A stretch of DNA of 64,000 nt from NCBI GenBank assembly GCA_008360975.2, contig CM039179.1, positions 56,768,666 to 56,832,665 of the forward strand, in the 5' to 3' direction. The notes below the pieces were generated by a model. It ran no database searches. It was not told the origin of the DNA and saw only the letters and a program-made list of their open reading frames with translations. Shown here piece by piece: positions 1-11,900 of the stretch; position 1 is the stretch's first letter, and each line of letters opens with the position of its first letter. The DNA comes from Lichenostomus cassidix (Eukaryota > Chordata > Aves > Passeriformes > Meliphagidae). A program made the translations under genes and the position numbers.

Positions 1-1592
1 AATATGAGAGGCAGATGCCAACTCTGCCTGCTGTGAGCACGTTGCAGCAATTTCTCCAAGATAATGAAGTTTTCCACTTGCTTGTTGCAAAGTTTGAGTA
101 ATCTGAAAAACATTCATGATGTACTGGAATTCCTTATTAATTAGAATAAATTTGATATGAGTGGTATTTCTGGAATCTGGAGAAAGAGTGTGAGTGATTG
201 GAATGTTCAGATTATGAATTACAACTTATTCAGCAAAGCCTGAGAGAATGACAAAAAGAATAAAAGTCATGAGTTTGTATATAGGAACAAGATCATGGCT
301 TGACTTTTATACACAAGGTAATCTGCTCACATATATCTAATTTTCAGAAATTTTAGTTTCCTAGATTTAATTTAAATGCAAAGTAAATGATTGAGAAGTA
401 AAATCTGTAATATAAAAAGGAAAAAAAATAATTACTTAAAATAAATCTTTGTATTGACAAAACAGGGTACTTCCACAGGTAAGGAGAACAATGGCTAAAG
501 TCTATGTTACTGTCAGAGACCAAAAGAAGTTAAATTAAAGAGATCTGCAGTTTGTCTATCTTTGTTCTGAATATATCTGAGTATATCAAAGAATTTGTAG
601 AGATACTTTATTAGGCCAATTAAAATGAACTAAATTAGGCCAACCAAATGAAAAAAGAAGTAGCATGATCAGGTAAGTGTAATATGTAGTTTGAGAACAG
701 CCCAAAGGAAAACAATGAAAAGGAGTCAATTAATTAAATTGATTAAAGAATAAAGTACATGGAAAAAATCGTGTGCTAATACATTTTATGGAAAATGGCT
801 CTTGTGAAACTTTATTTCATTCCTTGATGCTAGTAAAAATTTTGTTGATAAAATTAGAAGTATATATATAATAATATCAGACATTTATCAGATGTCTGAA
901 AGCATTAAAATTAAAAATTAATACTATATAACATCAGTATAGAATATGACATATGAATTAATGAATGAATGAAAAGCACTTCTGAAAAAAGTAGTTTCAA
1001 ATGGTGAAACATCTTTGAACACCTTCCCAATTGAGTGTAGTAAAATCCAATTGCCTTTTAATAATTTTATCTGTGGCAAACACAAGAAAACAAATACTCC
1101 TCAGACATGTTAACTATGTCCTCTCTAGTTAGCGACCCCTGAATTGATTAGAATTTGCTTATTTAAAATGTCCTCGCCTGTAGGGATGGATATTGTTTTC
1201 CTTTTCATGCATGTATCCTTCAGTTTTAATCAAGGAAAGAATGGCACTGCATATTGTCAGGCTAATAATTTCATTGTATGAAACTGAAGGTCTGTATGTT
1301 CACGAGAATGCAAGAGAGAGTTAATGGATGCTATAGCTCTGCAAGGGAAAAAAATAGCCAGTTGTGGTGCAGTTACATCTACACCACCCTTGGAGCTGGT
1401 TTCTAGAGCAAACTTTGAAGAATCATACCCAAGTTTTGCTTTGGAGGCAACACATTCATTTATTCCAGAAAGAACCCGACAGCCAATTAAACTTTAATAT
1501 GGAGCCCTGAAAGCCTAATATACAAAAAACAACTCAGTGAGTGAGAGTTGCATCTTGGCAAGTGGAAACCTGAAAATACTTCTAACGGTGAT
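1..1592. other. AT-rich DNA, nothing recognised
   Basis: No open frame of note, no CR1 or LTR signature and no microsatellite longer than a few units was seen. It reads as intergenic or intronic avian DNA. Confidence 0.6.
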
Positions 1593-2719
1593 TTTGGTGG
1601 ATTGACCCAGGCTGGATGCCAGGTGCCCACCAAAGCCACTATTTCACTCTCTTATTCAGCTGGACAGAGGAGAGAAATATAAGGGTTGAGGCTTATGGGT
1701 TGAGACAAGGACAGGGAGAAATCACTCACCAGTTACCATCAGGGGCAAAACAGACTCAACTTGGGGAAGTTAATTTATTACCTATCATATCAGAGTGAGG
1801 AGAAATAAAAACTAAATCTTAAAACACTTTTGCCCACTGTTCCTCCCAACCCCTCCCTTCTTTTCAGGCTCAACTTCTGTCCCAAATTCTCTATCTGCTC
1901 CTCCTCAAGCAGCACAGGGGGATGTGGAATGGGGGTTGCAGTCTGTTCAGCACACGTTGTCTCTGCTGCTTCTTCTTCCTCGGGGGAGGGGACTCCTTAC
2001 ACCCCCTACTTCAGTGTGGGGCTCCTCCCATGCAACTGTCCTCCATGAACTTCTCCAAGGTGAGTTCTTCCCATAGGTTGCAGTTATTTCTGAACTGCTC
2101 CGGTGCGGGTCACTCCCACAGGATGCAGCCCTTCAGGAACAGGCTGCTTCAGGGTGGGTCCCTAGTGGAGCCACAAGTCCTGCCAGCAAACCTGCTCCAG
2201 CATGGACTCTTCTATTTTTGGGGCCACAGATCCCTGCCAGGAGCCTGCTCCAGTACAGGCATCTGGCGGATTCAGTGTCTCTCAGGACACATCCACCTAC
2301 TCTGGCATGGGGTCTTCCACAGTCTGCAGGCATCTCTGCTCCCCATATACCTCCATGGGCTGCAGGGTCACAGCCTAACTCACTTTGGTCTGCACCAGGG
2401 GCTGCAGGGGAATCTCTGCTCTGGTGCCTGAAGCACCTCCTTTCCTAATCACTGGCCTTGGTGTCTGCAAGGCTGTTTCTCTCACATCTCAATCCTCTCT
2501 CTGGTTGCTGTTGCCCTGCATTTTTTTTTCCTTTGAATTCCGTTATCTGTGAGGCACTACCACTATTGCTGATGAGCTCAGTCTCAGCCAGTGAGGGGCC
2601 AGTCTTGGACCCACATGGTAATGGCTCTGATGGGCACAAGGGAAGCTATTGTCAGCTTCTCATAGAAGTCACTGCTGTACCACCCCACAACCTAAACCTT
2701 GCTGCACCCACCCAATACA
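1593..2719 (-). mobile_element. Solo LTR of an endogenous retrovirus, about 1.13 kb
   Basis: On the minus strand this is a nearly complete LTR of a type I recognise from songbird genomes. On the + strand it opens with TGGTGGATTGACCC near 1595 (the LTR 3' end, reversed) and closes with CCCAATACA at 2719 (the LTR 5' end, reversed). Landmarks in + coordinates are the CACTCACCAGTTACC block near 1725, a run of GC-richer imperfect repeats at about 1990-2430, and a conserved block near 2560-2700 ending in the CA terminus. No gag, pol or env sequence adjoins either side, so it is a solo LTR, presumably left by recombination between two LTRs. No convincing target-site duplication was found: GGTGATT on the left and GGTATT on the right are only similar. 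The exact family is not assigned. The left end is uncertain by a few bases. Confidence 0.85.
1990..2430 (-). repeat. Imperfect tandem repeats inside the LTR
   Basis: About nine diverged units, spaced roughly 45-55 bp apart, share a core like CTGCTCCAG followed by GTGGG or CATGG. Examples lie near 2092, 2144, 2190, 2242, 2292 and 2412. The units are part of the LTR at 1593-2719 and account for its GC-rich middle and for the long accidental open frame there. Unit number in such arrays usually varies between copies. Confidence 0.7.
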
Positions 2720-5700
2720 CAGGTATTATGCAGAGATTTTAAAATGTATAACCAGCGTAATGCTGTACTAGCTTTTTCCTTATGAATATAAAACTTAAGG
2801 TGTAATAACAATAAATTGAGATTAGTACCACATTTCTTAGCATAAAACCTTTTTTTGAAAGAAAGAACAATCTGAAAAAAATCAAAACTAATATAGGTAA
2901 ATGGGAGATAGAATAAATAGTTTCAACAATAACATAGTAGCCTTTTGTGTGTTATTTGAGGGCATTCAAATGCAGCTCCAGCATTAAGGCTAAAGTAATT
3001 TCTAAGAAATAGAGGAACAAAGATTTCTAATAGACTTCTAGCAGTATCAGTTCAAAACGAACTTCTAATTATTCTTGAAATGGATTATTTTATAAATGGA
3101 TTATGTGTGACAATTATCTGTGGTAGCAAGCAAGGATCTAAAATTGTTAACCCAGACCCTTTTGAATTCCATATGCTCATCCAAAAAAGGTAAAGCATCA
3201 GGTAGAGGGAAACACTATTATGTCCAAGAATGGCTTTATACTTGAAGTCATAGAGATTAAAGAAGAAAAGCAAGAAAAATCTTGTTGGTATTTTTTTTTC
3301 TCACAATCTCACTCAATAGTATAGATTAAATTACCCTGATATGTGATGTCAGCTCTATCGGCTCACATAGAAGCAATGTGTTTGAAATGCTCCTGTGCAG
3401 AGCTCTTAACTTTATAGATTAATACTGAATTTCTTTGATTTCAAATAGCTTCAGAACAGCTCATTTCTGGTACTTCTGTTTAAAACAGAATCATGCTAGA
3501 GTTTTATAGTCTTTTGCAAAGGAATTTTCAATACTTATTTAATAGAACATTGAAAATAGCTTTGGAGAAGAAATGCTCCACATAAAATGAAAATTCACTG
3601 TGAATCTTTTGAAGTAAGGTTTATACACTTCACAAAAATGTGTATACAGGGTAACATAATAGAGACTGTTTCTAATTGCTCATTGAAATCAGCATGGGCC
3701 CAAAACTGTGGGCTGCAGGGCTCCAACTCTTGACTTTTTAATCTCTTTCCTAAAGGTATCTATTTCTCATTGGAGGTGAGAGATGAATGTGTACCTGCTT
3801 AGTGTGAGGAGGATGGAAATGGAAATCAGTACTGTTAATTAAATTACAAGAATTAACATATCCAGTATTTCTTCATCCTCTAAGCTTTTGCAACTGTTAA
3901 TGAGAGTGAAAAGTGATTCCTTTCTTCTCACAGAATAATCTATATCCCAAATCTTTGCCAAGTCAAAGAAATTTTAACTAATTGTTCATTTGTTTGGGTA
4001 TCCTCCCTCTTTTTCAAGAGAATCAATAGTTTAAAAAACACAGACTGAAAAACAGACAAGTAAAATAAAGAAAGAACAAACCCCTTTTTATTCATCACAA
4101 TGGAATCAAATTTGGACCCTGCATTTTTGACTAGCAAGAAACCATCATTCCAGTCCCCAGAACAAAAGAGAATTAGTAAAAAACTTGTTCAAGAAAATAA
4201 GCAGAAAGCAGGTGTGGTTTGGGATTCTTTTGGAGGGATTTTTTTTTTGTTGTTTATTTGTTTGTGGTTTTTCCTTGTAATTTTTAAAATATATTATTAT
4301 TTCTCCCCACTGGTTTCCTTGTTTAGGAACTATATCAGTAGCTGTAAAGCTGGTAAAATTTGGACTTTTTTTTAGAGAAAAAGCAACAGTTTAGAAGCAA
4401 CAATTGCTGAAAATTATGATGAATATGTTCAAACTGAAATATTGATGAATAGGAGATTGACAGATAAGACAGATTTACCATAATGAGATATGGCAAACAC
4501 TTTTTTCTATCATATTTTGCCCTCATTTCAACAACACACTTGTGGTACCTTTTAAGGCTCATTACTTCTGGGATTTTATCTACTTGGACACATTGCATTG
4601 GTTCAGTACTGTGTTAGTTGGTAAAATTAGGCTTATATTTGTAACTTATTGTTTTGAAATTTATTTAAAGCAAAACAGAAAGAGAATATTAAATTCTACA
4701 TCTTAGCAATTTCTATTCACATTTACATTTTACTTAGCATATGTTCCTCCATCTGTTTATATTTGACTTTTCTTATTGAGGTTAATTATTATTTTCCATC
4801 ATAGTTGGAGTTTTGATTTGTCCTTTTTAAAATAATTATCTAGCTGAGGCAGCTTTTGCATTTTTGAACAAAAATGTACACATCTATAAACACACAACTA
4901 AATCTCTTGGTTAGGGATCTTACAGCAGGAGTTAATCTTCTATGAAGCTATAATTGTCTGTGGTAAATTTTAACTTGGATAAAATTTCCATCTTTCACTG
5001 AATTCTGTTGACATGAAATTTGTAAGAACAAGTTTCTCACCAACATTAGTGAGGTACCTGAGAGAGAAGAGGATTGAAATTACAGGTGCAAAATCACCCG
5101 TATTACATAAACATTTTTAACTAAACAAGGAATCCTAACAACTTGCAAAATGCCAGAAGGTTTCAAGAAGACCATCAGTTTCTGAATCACTGTTTGACCT
5201 GTCATTCAAAGAGATCATATGATAAATTAATATAAAAATCACAGGGTGAAAATTTTGAGCTGTATTAAATCCAAAATAGCATACAAGTGACCTTTATTGC
5301 TTTAAAAAGTCTGCCTTTTTTCTTGTGATAGATATGAAAAGCAGCTGTTGTTGATAAAACATATAATAAAAAATAGATATTTTCAAATATCATAGATGAG
5401 TGGTTCAGTTGTAGCTTCAAACCCAATAAAACATTTTGTAGTTATTATTCAGTTTGTGATATGAAAAAGTAAAACCCTTAGATAAAGGATTTCTTTTCTT
5501 GCTGCTTGTTGCAAATTTCTGGTTTTGACAGCAATCCATCTTCCAGAGGAAAAAAAAAAAAATGTTGTTTCAGTTGTTTTAAGACCAATGAGAACTGACA
5601 CAAGGAACATAAAAGCATAATGATAATTACATTTTATCAATCTTTTCTTCCTCTTTCTTAAAGCTTTCTGGGGCTTTAAATTTTCAGCAAAACCTTTTTT

Positions 5701-6256
5701 TGCTCACCTTGAGGCACTCTTTTTCCATCTCATTCATAAGTGTTATCTTCTATGCTGTTCTCACAGCATAAATACATGCATTTACCCAATGCTTGCCTTC
5801 TGACCTATGACTGTTATCATTTTTATGCCACAATACATCTTTTTTTTTTTTTCCATCATCACAAAAAAAACCAGTCTTGCTCCACTTGTGTAATCAACTA
5901 TTTGACCTTCAGTGACTTCTACATTCACATGGGAATTGAATTATTCCCATTGTTAAAATATGTTTGCTTTCATGATTCCTTGAAATGATGCTAAAGGGAA
6001 TTCTATCTGGTAGTATATTTGTTTCTTAGGCATTAAGCTGTGAATGTTAATGGGAGTCAGCAAACAGGATAAGTTTATGTGACTGTGAATACTCAAAACT
6101 GAACTTTTGAATTGCCCAACAAAAGTCTTCTGTTTGCTAGATGAAACTGGTATGGAGTAGATGTAAATTTTTGTAACACTTGCTATAAAAAGGCTTAGCA
6201 CATCCTAGATCCTTCAGTTAATAAAAAGACATGAAAGAGGAGCAAAAACTGCAAAG
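2720..6256. other. AT-rich DNA, nothing recognised
   Basis: Many short poly-A and poly-T tracts (for example 4241-4250, 5549-5561 and 5840-5852) and several chance open frames under 95 codons. None has splice-site support or recognisable protein motifs. No CR1 tail or LTR end was found. Confidence 0.55.
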
Positions 6257-7085
6257 TTGTGCTTTTATACACAGACTATTTGGTCAGGAAAAAAAAGGAG
6301 GCTCAGGATACCAAACAGGGGGGCTGGACTCAAAAAAAAGAGGGTTCACAAAAAGAAAATGGCCTTGGAAAGAAGTGTCATCACAAAAGATGTGATGAAG
6401 ATCTTACTTTTGTTCTGGCTGGAGAAAACAACCTGGAAGTGAGGAAACATCTCAGAGATGGCAGATATGCATGGAGATGAAAGGTGGGAGATCCCAGAGA
6501 GGCCCCCTGACCGATAACCCCCAAGACTGGTAACTGTGAGCAGAACCATGGCATGAGCTTTATATTTGTTTGAAAACAAACCAGTGGGAGATTGCAAGTC
6601 AGGATTAAAATTTAATAGGAAAATTAAAAATAAGTGCAATAATACAAGGAAAAGCACTGACAAAGTCAGATACAACCTGATATCCTGTTAGAGTGGTAGC
6701 AGTCCAACTGAAGTAGCTCAGTTGAAGCAGCGATCCTGTGAAGGTCTGGTCTTCACCTGAAGATACAGTGGTAGCTTTTATCCTCTGGGAACACAGTAGA
6801 CAGGACTGGCTTGGGCAGTTCCAAGGCCAGGTTATATCCAGGTGGGAATGCTTGGCTTCTCCCTCCTGGGCAGAGCATCTCACAGTGGGATGAGATAATT
6901 CCATGAGTCATGGGGTGGGTCCTTGATAGCCCATTGTCTGCTATCAGGGGTGAGTCATAGCAGGAGATACCAGCTAATGGCCCACAGCTGGTGGTAATAG
7001 AATGCTAAATACATCTATATTGTAACCTACGACAGCTTATGTAACTTGCTGCCCAACCTTCCCAAATATTACTGTGGGGAAGACA
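6257..7085 (-). mobile_element. Endogenous retrovirus LTR, second type
   Basis: Read on the minus strand, the LTR starts at 7085 with TGTCTTCCCC and runs towards lower coordinates. It holds a block near 6850-6830 (+ CCAGGTTATATCCAGGTGG) that would place a TATA-like box, and a block at 6600-6660 whose complement carries a TATTAAA-type polyadenylation signal. The complement of 6478-6540 continues as a U5-like segment. The 5' edge at 7085 is clear. The 3' edge is not: I place it near 6257 because the purine-rich sequence from 6285 upward still appears to belong to the element, but it could stop nearer 6480. No TSD was found and there are no viral genes, so it is a solo or truncated LTR unrelated to the one at 1.6 kb. 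Confidence 0.7.
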
Positions 7086-7654
7086 AGCTCAGTCCTACTG
7101 AATGTAATGCTCTGGGCTAGTGAATATCTCAGGTAATCAAGTACCTTTAATCTCACTGTTTTTTTTAAATAAATCACAGTATAAAGATCCACAACCTGTT
7201 ACTTATTCTGTCTCTCCTCAGACAAGAATGCGGGAGACAAGAGATTTGAGAGTGCATTGTGCTCCAAGTTGGTGAGTAAACACTCCAGAAATCAGATTTT
7301 CAATAGGCAATTTCCATAAGATTTTCAGCCATGCAGATAGATGATAATTTCTTAAAAGAATGAGAGAAAAAGGAATCAGTTTGTCTGTCTCAAACATCCG
7401 GAATGTGACAGTGCCTCAGACTGCTGATTCATCCATTTTTCTGAAGCTAATACCTCTTATATCATTAAACAGAAGGAGACAACTACCTGTGTATTTCTAA
7501 AATTAGGCCCTTAGGCAAAAATCCCACTGGATCTCTCCCAAGCCAACTACTTTCTAATCAGTAGTTTTGACTGAATATCATCCTCCATGACAAAATACAA
7601 GTAAAATGGCCATACAATGTTTCAAAAAGGATATTTTTAGGCAAAATGGTTTTT
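7086..7654. other. Unassigned DNA between two LTRs
   Basis: No coding potential or recognised repeat. It ends in a T-run (7650-7654) that borders the next LTR. Confidence 0.5.
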
Positions 7655-7906
7655 TGTTGCGGGGCATGCCTGCAAGTTCTAGTGCTCAAGAGACCAGCTG
7701 CAGGGGCCTGTGACAGCCTGGACTGCTTAGGTCATGGAGACCTGTGGAAACCAACCATGAGTCCCTGCGGTTGAAGAAATTATTTCTAGAGACTTCTCCT
7801 TTGTTCCCTCTTGTATCATTGGTTCATTTGAATTGCGTCCCTGTCCCTCTTCCCTCTGACTGTCCCGGTTGGTCTACGCACCAAACCACTCCCCTTTCCC
7901 TTCCCC

Positions 7907-7912
7907 ATATAA
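7907..7912 (+). promoter_or_regulatory. TATA box of LTR-A
   Basis: ATATAA preceded by a C/T-rich stretch, about 115 bp upstream of the AATAAA at 8025. This is the spacing expected between U3 TATA and R polyadenylation signal in a retroviral LTR. Activity is unknown. Confidence 0.55.
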
Positions 7913-8024
7913 CCCTTTGTCACTGGCTGTTCGGGGCTCGCAGCCTCCAGACTTCCAGCCCTCAGCCCGTCCCTGTCTCTCCGTCCCTTCTCGCCGTCCC
8001 TTGACCCTCACCCGAAGACCCTCA

Positions 8025-8030
8025 AATAAA
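8025..8030 (+). terminator. Polyadenylation signal of LTR-A
   Basis: AATAAA followed by TCCCTGGAAGCCTGC. The same AATAAATCCC(C)TGG context recurs in LTR-B at 8743-8748, which links the two LTRs. Confidence 0.6.
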
Positions 8031-8226
8031 TCCCTGGAAGCCTGCAGACTGCGTGTCCTACATTCTTCTGTCCCACCTCGTTTCCTGCCCGCCTCCGTCC
8101 CCCAGGCACTCTGCAGGCCGGTCAGTGAGCCTCTCTACCAGGGCACACTCGGCAGGTGTGGCGGCGGCTCGCCCTTTCTGTGTGACTTCGGGGCGTGCAG
8201 CCTGAACTTGAAAGCGAGAAGCCACA

Positions 8227-8338
8227 TTTTTTTGCAAAAATTCTCAATTAATTTAAACATTTCTATTGAGCACATTGGTTACACAAAAGAAGAGAAAGTA
8301 TTTCAAAATTCTTATTTAAATGAGGCAAAGAGAAAGCC
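8227..8338. other. AT-rich spacer between LTR-A and LTR-B
   Basis: About 112 bp of AT-rich sequence quite unlike the GC-rich LTR ends on either side. It shows no primer-binding site or viral coding motif. It looks like host DNA rather than a remnant of a retroviral interior, which argues for two separate insertions. Confidence 0.5.
8334..8338 (+). repeat. Left target-site duplication of LTR-B
   Basis: AAGCC lies directly before the TG start of LTR-B. The same bases recur at 8920-8924, and one further A on the left is shared (AAAGCC at 8333-8338 and 8919-8924). Confidence 0.5.
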
Positions 8339-8653
8339 TGTTGCAGTGGCTTTAGCTCAGCTGAGCGTCCCTAGCAGTGGCATTGCCCCACGGGACGAGT
8401 CATGGGAATAAATCAACCCTAAAGGGGGTGCTCCCACAGAGCCTTTAAGTAAAGCTATTGGCCCACCTCATCTCCCCTCCCATATTAATTCTAGAAAGTT
8501 CTCCTTTGTCTGCCTTTGCCATGTTCTCTGATTGGGAAATTTAAAGTTCTGTATCCTCCCCCCTTGTTCCCCCATAAGATCGAGTTATTGTCAATCCAGA
8601 GTTCTATGTACCCCGTTGGTTCTTTTGGCTTCTCCCCTCCCTTTTTCCCCCGC

Positions 8654-8660
8654 TATATTA
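8654..8660 (+). promoter_or_regulatory. TATA box of LTR-B
   Basis: TATATTA after a C-run, about 90 bp upstream of AATAAA at 8743. This is the same arrangement as in LTR-A. Confidence 0.5.
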
Positions 8661-8742
8661 GCTGCAATGCAACGCAGAAACCCCACTTTTAGCTCGCTGA
8701 TCCAGCCCTATTCCTTCCCCCCTCCATCTCCCCTTACCTTTT

Positions 8743-8748
8743 AATAAA
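8743..8748 (+). terminator. Polyadenylation signal of LTR-B
   Basis: AATAAA in the context TTTTAATAAATCCCCTGG, matching the LTR-A context. Confidence 0.6.
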
Positions 8749-8919
8749 TCCCCTGGACCGCCGGGCTGACTGCCTGCATCTCCTGTGTCTGCTTCTGATC
8801 TCTGATTTGCCGAGCTCCGGGCCGCCCCGTTTCCGCCCGAGAGCGGGCTGCCTCACCGGGCTCCGCTTAAGCAGCCTACCCGATCCCAAACTGAGTTTGG
8901 GGGTCCAGAACCCCTTTAA

Positions 8920-8924
8920 AAGCC
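8920..8924 (+). repeat. Right target-site duplication of LTR-B
   Basis: AAGCC, identical to 8334-8338. See the LTR-B entry. Confidence 0.5.
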
Positions 8925-11900
8925 AGGACAGACAATGTGTATTTGTTACAAAGATCTACTTTTGTAAGGGATATATTTGAAAACTTGCACTGATTATATT
9001 TTAATACAATACCTATGCAAACTATAATAGGGTAAACCAAAAGTCATTTATTCCCACTGTTACTCCCTCTAGCATCCTCCCAGTCAGTGTGTTGGTCTGG
9101 CATGGGAGAAGTGCAGAATGAATGAGGATGAGAACGTAAATCTCTCCCAATGCAGATAAATAGTTCATAATTTTTGAGCGCTGCGGGAAATCTTATGGTT
9201 TTAATTGTGGAACAAGGAAAGGAAGTCTCTACTTCTGTTTATAGAAAGATTTTCTTAATATTTGAGGATGAAAAACCAGTGTACAGAACTAAAAGATAAA
9301 TTGATGATAACATTTTCATTATTATATTTATGTACAAATTGGACTTGAAGTAATTGCAGTTTATGCTTTCATATGCTTATTTATACACTTATTCCTACTA
9401 ACTGAAAAAGGAAATCTCTCTACCTAAAAAATAAACAAGTAAACAAAACCAATACTAAATAAATAAATAATTAAAAACCCCATCACCAAAAATTCAAACC
9501 AAATCATACCACACCTAAGTGTTCAAGATCTTTAGGAAAGAATTGATTGAATTTTCCTACATACACAGAAGTCAGATATAAAATCTGTTGGTATTTTACT
9601 TATTCTTTAAATAGATGACTGAAGAATATGTCATCATTCACAAATGCTCCCACTTAGCACAGGAAAAGCAGAAACTTGCTGAAGAATACAAAAAGAAATT
9701 GCTTTCAATATTTTTAAGGATCAATTAACCTCTTCCTTTCATGTTTTCCATCTGCTCTAATTTAGAGTTTGTGAACTGTGGTTTAGCCCCAGCCTCTAAA
9801 ATAGCATTGGAAATGAATAAATTAAAGCAGTCCATCTCTTGCTACTGAGACTGGCAAGGGCATATTTGAAAAAACTAAACCGGAGAATAACAAGCATCAG
9901 ACCTGCAACAATCTTGACAGCACACTACAACTCTGATAGGCAGCCTGTGCAGAGGGGAGAGTACAAAGACAGTTACAAATGGCAAGGTGCACATTTATGA
10001 ATACCAATAAAATTCCCCTTCTGCTCTATCATCTCTTTTAGGTGCAGTTTTTCAAATAACCATTTCAGAAGTAGCTTTATAATTGCTTTCACTTTAAATA
10101 CCTAAATTAAATATACGTATATAAAGTAAGGAACATTTGTCTTGCACCTTTTTTTCATAAGCATGACACTTTTTAAAGTAGCATTGCTGATTTATAAGCA
10201 ATATGAGTGATTTTAAGTCATATCTGTGATTTATAAGTTGGGACTTCGTATACTCTGGATATTAAGATCTATTTTATGAAACCCAGTTTATTTGTTAAAA
10301 AAGACTGATTTACTAGGCAGATTTATTAATCATGTCTTAGGAATATAAACCAAAGCCTTGGTTCAAGTCCTATATTTGTAAATTAGATGCTTAAATCAAA
10401 TTCCAATTTTTATGTAATGGGATTGGTTCTAGAGATGTGCAAATAGTAATATATCCAATCCCACTACTACCTGAAGATAATGATCATGCTTTCACAAGTA
10501 GTTTGGTTATTCACATTGATGACAAAATCCTATTGTTAATCAGATGGATATAATCCAGAAAGTAACTCCATATCAAGGAGTGAGATAGACAGAAATACTG
10601 ACTTTCAGGCAGGAAATGAATAGTCTAATCTGAAATATTGTAATACACAGATTTTGAACTCTCCTTATTCAGAGCTTTCAAGTTGCTGAATCCACTGGGA
10701 ACATTGTTACCACTCCAGCAAGAGAAACAGCTTTCATTTGTTGTGATTTGTCTCTTTCTTATTCTGAAAAAAATACAGAAGTGATATTAAATTCCCCCTT
10801 TCCAACTTCCACTACTAACAATTATTCACTTTCTTTTGGAAGTCTTTATATATCTAGATTTCTTTCATGCCCAGAAATAACAAGAATCTGAAGGAAAAAC
10901 ATTGAAAAAGCTTGAAAAATACAAACAGTAATGTCCAAGATGGTGCATATTTGAAGACATTACTTTTTAGTCAAACTCATCTATCTGAAGCAAATTAATA
11001 AAGTTCTAGAAGTACTTTTCTGCCTCATTATGCACAACCATAGCTTGGAGTGTCACATGTAGATAAGCTGAAAGCAGTATGGCTGAAAGGTATATTTTCC
11101 AATCAGCTTTCTGGACAATCTTTGACTCCAGATATAGTAATATATGTAATCAATGAACAAAACCTACTGTACCAATTTGTCCAAAATAGTGGAAGCTGAT
11201 CTTTTTCTCTTTAGCAGTGTCTTTCTATTTTAACCTTGACCCATTACTTGTAAATTTCCCTAGTTCTGAAGGTATGTTGATTTTAGGGAAAAAAAAATCC
11301 ATCCTTGAGATTGACGGAGGAAACCTTGAGGTGTTCTGTGAGTTTGTTCCATACTGTCTGCATTCACAGTTTCTTTTTAACTTGTGACATGGTTTATAAA
11401 GTCTTCTTGACCTACTTGTATCCAGTCTGAACAGAAATCTACTATGAGAATGAAGGCTGTGTGTCATGTGCCAAAATCAGAGATAAAAAATCCTTAAAAT
11501 ATTGGAAACCAGACTGCTTTTCATTTTTGCTTTGTAGATAGATTGCCTTCTGTTGAGACACTCCTCAAATACTGTACACCTGTGCCAAAGAGAATGACAT
11601 GAGGAGGTAATGTCCTAGGGACTGCTTGACTGGATATTTTGAGTGGCGTAGCAGAGTCCTTCTCAGCCCATCTTCTCTCAAGATGCCCTTAGTGGAGCGT
11701 GCTTTCCTTTTGTGTTTCTCCAGGCTCTTTTGCCTTTCTCTGCAGAAATCCCAACACATCTGTTTGACAACCCCACCTCCAGCTGAGAAGAAGGTAGTGA
11801 TGGATTGCAGAATCCTGTTTCACATTCTGTTAATTTTGGCATTGCCTTCCTCTTCATATTTAGAGTACAGTAATTTCAGATTACTTTTGTTCCACCATTT

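Larger units (their letters stand above)
7655..8226 (+). mobile_element. Solo LTR of an endogenous retrovirus (LTR-A), about 570 bp
   Basis: A typical retroviral LTR on the plus strand. It has a TG start at 7655 (TGTTGCGGGG), a pyrimidine-rich U3 with C-runs, a TATA box at 7907-7912, an AATAAA signal at 8025-8030 and a GC- and CpG-rich U5. It ends plausibly at CA, position 8226 (GAAGCCACA). It is flanked by T-runs (TTTTT at 7650-7654 and 8227-8233), which fits a 5-bp target duplication but is low complexity and so weak. An alternative end is the CA at about 8200. There is no primer-binding site or gag after it. It shares layout and several short blocks with LTR-B 112 bp downstream, but the two are clearly diverged. 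Confidence 0.72.
8339..8919 (+). mobile_element. Solo LTR of an endogenous retrovirus (LTR-B), about 580 bp
   Basis: It starts TGTTGCAGTGG at 8339. It has a U3 with C-runs, a TATATTA box at 8654-8660, AATAAA at 8743-8748, and a strongly CpG-containing R/U5 (8755-8885) that stands out from its AT-rich surroundings. It ends near 8919 after CCAGAACCCC. Identical AAGCC/AAAGCC flanks at 8334-8338 and 8920-8924 fit a target-site duplication, although the 3' terminus would then read AA rather than the usual CA. A CA end at 8930 is the alternative, without matching flanks. No viral interior follows. The retained CpGs suggest a relatively recent insertion (inference). Confidence 0.75.

Noticed and set aside
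1922..2431. 169-codon plus-strand open frame
   Set aside because: It lies wholly inside the reversed LTR at 1593-2719 and follows its GC-rich tandem repeats. The peptide is repeat-derived and has no conserved motif.
7869..8411. 180-codon plus-strand open frame, the longest in the window
   Set aside because: It spans LTR-A U3/R/U5, the spacer and the start of LTR-B. Stop-poor C-rich LTR sequence explains it.
7655..8919. LTR-A and LTR-B as the two ends of one provirus
   Set aside because: They are too different to have been identical at insertion, and the 112-bp spacer has no primer-binding site or viral genes.
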